A stretch of DNA of 64,000 bases from Cryptomeria japonica (taxonomy: Eukaryota; Streptophyta; Pinopsida; Cupressales; Cupressaceae): the NCBI RefSeq assembly GCF_030272615.1, contig NC_081415.1, positions 377,471,392-377,535,391 of the forward strand. The letters are read 5' to 3'. The position numbers were made by a program, and so were the translations under genes. The notes beneath the pieces were generated by a model. That model made no database searches. It was not told the DNA's origin and saw only the letters and a program-made list of their open reading frames with translations. Each line of letters begins with the position of its first letter. Position 1 is the stretch's first letter. Of this stretch, positions 59,761 through 64,000 are shown piece by piece.

Positions 59761-61211
59761 TGTGATAACCCCTAAGGTATCACATAATGTAAAAGTATTT
59801 ACATAATGTCAATATATTTATAGATTAATTAAATAAGTTCCAAATAAATAAATGATTAAACTAATAAAATATATCTAAACATATAATAAATGTCAATCAA
59901 ATATTTAATATATTTGAATATGACAAAAGAGAAATATTTAATATTTAATAAATCTTTTACCAAAAAAATAATAATAATAAACAAAGCAAATATTAATAAA
60001 TACACAAACAAACATTTAATGCGCCCCCCCCGATTACCTCCGCACAAGAGGTGCGATGGTAATCACAGCCTAAGCTGTGATCACCGCCACACCCCTCCAT
60101 GCGGAAGGGCACCGTGAAGGGGTACAACCCCTCACGGGATGCTAATAAATATGGGGAAAGGAAAAAGGCAAGGCGGAGAGCAACCGGGTGGAAGGAAGGA
60201 GACATTGGCTGCGCACAAACAGGTACGTGTAATGTGTTTCACGTAATATTAATAAATGTCAATACCTAAATAACATTAATAATATGTTAATGGAGTATAA
60301 GGGTCAGCATGCTATGCAATTTGTTTTATTTTAATAATGAATATAAGTAATATGTGAATATCAAGAACGTAGGTAATTAGCATGTTAATATTATTTACTT
60401 CGTTAATGAATGCAAAATACAGTTTAACACATTAGGGAATGAACATATTTGATTAATGAAATTAATAACAATATGTGATAGTTAGGCATATTTAAATATA
60501 TTATAACAAATACATATTAAGGAATGTGTTAATAATGTGAATTAAGAAATGGAAATAATAATTAAGTTGTCAAATGCAATATAAATATGATTAAATAATG
60601 AAGGCCATAGGGGGGGACTCCCTTAAGCCTAATGGAGGGATACGCGAATCCCTGGTTGGTAGTATATATATATACTGATGATCTATATGCATATATGAAT
60701 GGCTTGGTTGACATGTTCATCCAAGAAGAGACGGATCTGGCTGGGCCCCTCTAATGGACTTGGGTGATGAGGAACATCACCCAAGGCAAGGAATTGACTT
60801 ATGGTCTGCCTTGGATGGCTTGGGTGTAAGAAATTACACTCAAGACAGGGATCGAATTAACCTTCGATTTCCTGGATGGCTTGGGTGTAATAAGACAGGA
60901 ATCAAATTAAAACCTTGGTTCCTGGATGGCTTGGATGTAAGAAATTACATCCAAGACAGGAATCGAATTCACCTTCGTTTTCCTGGATGGCTTGGGACCA
61001 AGAGTGGTTCCAAGAAGGTGAGCCTCACAGCCGCCTAAGGACATACTTTGTATGGCATCGCATCCTTTTTATAGATAAGAATTGTGATTAATGTTAATTA
61101 AGTAATCTTAAAATTAAATTGCAAGATGATTTAGTGACAAATTGGTGTATATGTTGTATTCTAACGATTTGTTTTGCAGGATAGTGATTCCTAACTAGTA
61201 GGGACATTACA
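59761..61211 (+). repeat. 3' LTR of chromovirus K (1,451 bp)
   Basis: Starts TGTGATAACCCC, ends ACATTACA. It is nearly identical to the 5' LTR outside the replaced segment, including the C-run with fewer C residues (about 8 against about 15). It carries the perfect hairpin CTTGGGTGATG/CATCACCCAAG at 60759-60785. Confidence 0.93.
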
Positions 61212-61216
61212 ATCCA

Positions 61217-61325
61217 CCACACCTTTTTAAAGACAGGGTGTATTCTTTGACTGATATAAATCGTCAAATCTACCTCCTACCTCCAAGACTCTATTGGCTA
61301 ACTCTTCTTCATCATTAGGTATCAT
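61217..61325 (-). pseudogene. PDS5-like cohesin cofactor fragment, first part
   Basis: From ATG 61325 on the minus strand: MIPNDEEELANRVLEVGGRF, DDLYQSKNTPCL, a stop, KGVVD, then interrupted by chromovirus K and continued at 53087. It corresponds to the extreme N-terminus of plant PDS5 (ELxxxLxEAGxxL pattern). The ATG lies about 80 bp after the primer-site-like sequence at 61402-61413, so the fragment would start right at the beginning of the element's internal region. Confidence 0.72.
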
Positions 61326-61401
61326 GATCCACAAAGAAAAAAGTCAAACTCTGCTAAATGCCCAAGCTACACAACCTGAATAGACTAGCAAGAAACTGTG
61401 T

Positions 61402-61413
61402 TCTCTAATACCA
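61402..61413 (-). other. Primer-binding-site-like sequence of element H
   Basis: tctctaatacca is the complement of TGGTATTAGAGA, one or two changes from the tRNA-Met primer site, and adjoins the LTR border at 61415 (TGTAAGATGC). Confidence 0.55.
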
Positions 61414-61414
61414 C

Positions 61415-61800
61415 TGTAAGATGCTGCCCCAGGTTTGCTACCAAACTTGTTATACTTTACTACCTTTCAATAATTTATTGTCCAATTTTACATGCATATG
61501 CCAGTAAGGGTGTTTTTTGTTGTAGTTATATGCAAGTACTTACATAGCATTAAAAACAACCTTTGTCATTCCCATTTGAAAAGGAAGATAATGGCATTGC
61601 ATGACATCTAATGATGACAATATTAGTTTACCATACTACTGTCTAGAGCCTTCTAATCTTTCTGTTTGGGTGGTGGTGTGATGTCAAGAAAATTTCAAAC
61701 AGAAATGCACATAACCAATTAAAGATGTTGGGACTATCACCAATAATATAGCTTCAGAGGGCTGTAATTCAACTATGTCTAACTAGGCACAGGTTCTAAA
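61415..61800 (-). repeat. Right (5') LTR of element H
   Basis: Aligns in pieces with 42928-43010, 47060-47338 and 52501-52515: ttgttgtagttat-, cccatttgaaaaggaagata and caccaataatatagcttca blocks. The outer border is uncertain (about 61795). Confidence 0.55.
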
Positions 61801-62452
61801 ATAATGCAATACAAATATTTTAAGAGAGCACAGGAAGCAATGCATTTTCTGACCTCCAAAAATGAACAATAGATCATAAATATTTATCAGAAAAATATAT
61901 CATGTGATCCAAGTTCTTTCTGGTACAAAATGCTTATAATAGAACATAGGGGAATGCCAAACACAATCTAGATCGCTGTTATAGTTGAGCAACAAATAAA
62001 CCCTCGAATTCATAACCAAATTTCTGACATGAAATCGTAGCGAGCACCTATTATAATGTTTTTCCCCTCCAAGCACATGTACGTAAACTCATGGATAGAT
62101 AGGGCTGCCTCCAAATGGTCAACTTCCTATTTTTTCTGCTATGTTGATTGTTGCTGACCTTCAAATGTTCTGATTCATCCACCCATGGTTGTGACATGTT
62201 GAGGAATGGCACGATTCCTTATGTAGTTAGTGCAGCACTTTGATTCTTCCCTTTGAGGCTATACTACGTGTGTGGAGGCAACACCAACAAGTTAAAACTA
62301 TGCCTTATTTGGACAAGCTCCAATAAAGCCACACTGGCATTAGTTAACTCTGCTTCAAGTCTTTTGAGTGGCATCAACCCTTTCTTCAGCAATTACAAAG
62401 TGATACGATAGCTTTGACTCTCTTGAATCACCTTCACACTCCACGTCACCCC
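61801..62452. other. No gene or recognised repeat
   Basis: AT-rich intron sequence between element H and the right hAT; no credible reading frame. Confidence 0.45.
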
Positions 62453-62460
62453 TAATACCA

Positions 62461-64000
62461 TAGTTGAAAATCTCGGACTCGCCTCGGACTCAGCAAACCA
62501 AAATTTTGGACTCGGACTCGGACTCGTGAAAGACTCGCGAAAGACTCGGCAAAAAAAAAAAACCGTAGTTTTACAAAAAAACATAAAGAAATTAATGCAT
62601 TTAGAGAACATAAGTGCCATAATTGAAACATTACACATGTCATATGATCTACAAAGTACAAACACGCAATATTTGAAATTTCATCATTCATGGCAGCATA
62701 TTCAAGTTTCAACTTTCAACTCTAAAATGTATAATACTATAATGGCAGCATAAGTATATAAATGTTCACAAAATTACATATAATGATATGTCCAAGTCCA
62801 ACTGCAAATGTGAAAAACAGCAATGTGAATGAACAAACCAAAGAGAAGACTACATCTTCCTCTTTGTATTTTTCCTAATATAGCTCAATTTTTCAGGCCT
62901 TGAGCTAGAAGTAGTAGCAGTGGGTGTTGTGGTATCTAAATGGTGAGATGATTCTTCTTCAAAGTCATAGTCCTCATCATCATCCTCATCTTCGTCCTCA
63001 TCTTCATCCAATCTTGCTCCTTCTGCATCTTGTGCTGCTCCTCTCTCTATTTCTGCAATTTCTTCTTCGGTAAGGAGGACATCATCACCATCATTTTGTT
63101 CATTCATGGTCCAATCACCATATGGATCAATTTCATCCAAGTCAATGGCCTCACGTGAAACACCCTCCACCTGTCTAACTCGAAGGCGAAGGTTGTACCG
63201 AACAAATACTAGATCATTGAGCCGCTTTTGTGACAATCTATTTCTCTTCTTTGTGTGAATGCTTTCAAAGACACTCCAATTTCGTTCACACCCAGAAGCA
63301 CTGCATGGCTGAGACAAAACACGGATAGCTATCTTTTGAAGATTAGGCGTGCCGGCACCATAATTCTCCCACCATAAATCTACAAAAAACATTTAGAAAT
63401 ATTAGAATTGAGAAAAAAATGTAACAATCAAGTTTGTAGGTTTTTTCTTGCACTATTGACCTAAGTTACTAAATGTTTTACCTGGTTGTTGTTTTCCTCT
63501 CCTATCAATTGCTAGTTGTGATGAGAAGAGTCTCCCCTCTGCACTTTTGTAGATCTTGAACAATGGAATGAACATTTCCAAATTCAGAAATAGATACTAG
63601 ATAGTCAAAGTGTCAAACTCAAATTCAATAATGAACATTTCCGAATTCATAAATAAAGATAGAGCAATTGCAAATGTCAAATCTCACCTCCAACTCATCA
63701 AGAACCTTGTCTCTCAACTCAGGATCAGGTGTCATCTTATCAATGCATGTAATAACACTTGCCATGACCTCCTCATCAGCCCTAAATGAATCAGAGAAGT
63801 AGAATTTCGGGTTCAAAAAGTAGGCGAAGGCATGTATCGGTTGGTGGAGTTGGTTTGTCCACCTACGATCAATGATGCGCCAAAAGATTTCACATTTTCT
63901 TGCATTTCCACGATAGTAATGTGAAATGGCCTCTTTGGCCCTATCCATGGCCTCATAAATGAAACCCATTGGCATGCCCTCTCCATCCACCATACGAAGA
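62461..64000 (-). mobile_element. hAT transposon, 3' part; continues past right edge
   Basis: The terminal repeat TAGTTGAAAATCTCGGACTC starts at 62461, preceded by a candidate 8-bp duplication (taatacca). Subterminal CTCGGACTCG words are repeated. The transposase gene runs on the minus strand from the right edge, and its last exons are readable. Confidence 0.82.
62850..64000 (-). CDS. hAT transposase, last three exons (5' part outside window)
   Basis: Exon a: from the edge to 63688, ending at donor GAG/GTGAGA; it reads EGMPMGFIYEAMDRAKEAIS, FWRIIDRRWTNQLHQPIHAF, AYFLNPKFYF. Exon b: 63596-63482 (115 bp, acceptor CTAG, donor CCAG/GTAAAA), reading YLFLNLEMFIPLFKIYKSAE and GRLFSSQLAIDRRGKQQP. 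Exon c: 63379-62850 (acceptor TTTTTTGTAG), from DLWWENYGAG through IRVLSQPCSASGCERNWSVF and ESIHTKKRNRLSQKRLNDL, the hAT dimerisation domain, to an acidic tail and a basic end (RKNTKRKM). Phases agree, including an Asp codon split between b and c. The domain drives dimerisation of hAT transposases. No stop or frameshift is visible in these exons, so this copy may be recent. Confidence 0.82.

Larger units (their letters stand above)
53088..61211 (+). mobile_element. Ty3/gypsy chromovirus K, complete with LTRs (TSD ATCCA)
   Basis: 5' LTR 53088-55209, primer site 55211-55222, polyprotein frame 55295-59749, polypurine tract 59750-59760, 3' LTR 59761-61211, target duplication ATCCA at 53083-53087 and 61212-61216. 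Domain order gag, protease, reverse transcriptase, RNase H, integrase, chromodomain is that of plant chromoviruses. It is the only element here with polymerase and integrase. It lies within the PDS5-like segment of element H. Three stop codons and altered catalytic residues make it defective. Confidence 0.95.
42928..61800 (-). mobile_element. Element H: LTR-like element carrying a PDS5 fragment
   Basis: Two direct repeats start TGTAAGATGCTACCCC (42928) and TGTAAGATGCTGCCCC (61415) and stay alignable, through insertions, to the gcttcatagggttg / gcttcagagggctg and aattcaac blocks (47325 and 52503 / 61748). Next to the right copy lies ttctctaatacca, complement of a tRNA-Met-type primer site TGGTATTAGAGA. 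This fits a minus-strand LTR element whose 5' LTR is on the right. After removing insertions A, F and K, the internal region is only about 0.77 kb and is almost entirely PDS5-like sequence. No matching target duplication was found, and the left LTR carries about 1 kb not present in the right one. Confidence 0.55.
42551..64000 (+). other. Second giant intron, at least 21.4 kb
   Basis: Starts GTGTGT and does not end in the window. 42551-42927 is plain AT-rich intron DNA. The rest is element H with its nested insertions and a hAT element. Confidence 0.6.

Overview
The window looks like nuclear DNA of a seed plant with a very large, repeat-filled genome, most likely a conifer or other gymnosperm. 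This is inferred from AT-rich DNA, plant-type LTR retrotransposons nested in one another, hAT transposons, and short exons separated by tens of kilobases. No bacterial or organellar genes, rRNA, tRNA or CRISPR were seen.

Host gene: three short plus-strand exons (4897-4956, 42195-42279, 42486-42550) join in phase with canonical AG/GT borders. They encode consecutive beta-propeller strands resembling the C-terminal PQQ-type propeller of plant acyl-activating enzyme 19 / beta-alanine-activating (AASDH-like) proteins. The first intron is 37,238 bp, the second 206 bp, and the third runs off the right edge (more than 21.4 kb). Almost everything else is transposon DNA inside this gene.

Layout: 1-3642, decayed hAT. 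6196-19749, minus-strand LTR element C (TSD TAATC) carrying inside it an E-type LTR (6974-8537), a gag-protease element D without reverse transcriptase (8674-13831) and a solo LTR A (14204-17032, TSD ATTTG) that itself holds insertion J (14801-15975). 21277-26434, decayed minus-strand unit I with an unrecognised protein and a GGGCGGACTT array. 28199-33930, LTR element G. 33931-about 38484, LTR element F2. 38493 on, hAT end fragment. 39360-42074, element C2, a relative of C. From 42928, minus-strand LTR-like element H, whose internal part is a piece of the cohesin cofactor gene PDS5; H is interrupted by solo LTR A (43115-46089, TSD ATAAG) containing solo LTR K (43127-44620, TSD TCCCC), by a 5.16-kb solo LTR F (47339-52495, TSD GGTTG) and by a complete Ty3/gypsy chromovirus K (53088-61211, TSD ATCCA). 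62461-64000, a hAT element with a readable three-exon transposase end.

Two observations stand out. First, an LTR element appears to have captured an intron-free stretch of PDS5. Second, several unrelated LTR families here (A/E, F, G, K) and insertion J carry family-specific arrays of short hairpins. In K, J and A/E the stems differ in sequence while pairing is kept, as expected if the fold rather than the sequence is maintained. Only K encodes reverse transcriptase and integrase; C, C2, D, F2 and G look non-autonomous.
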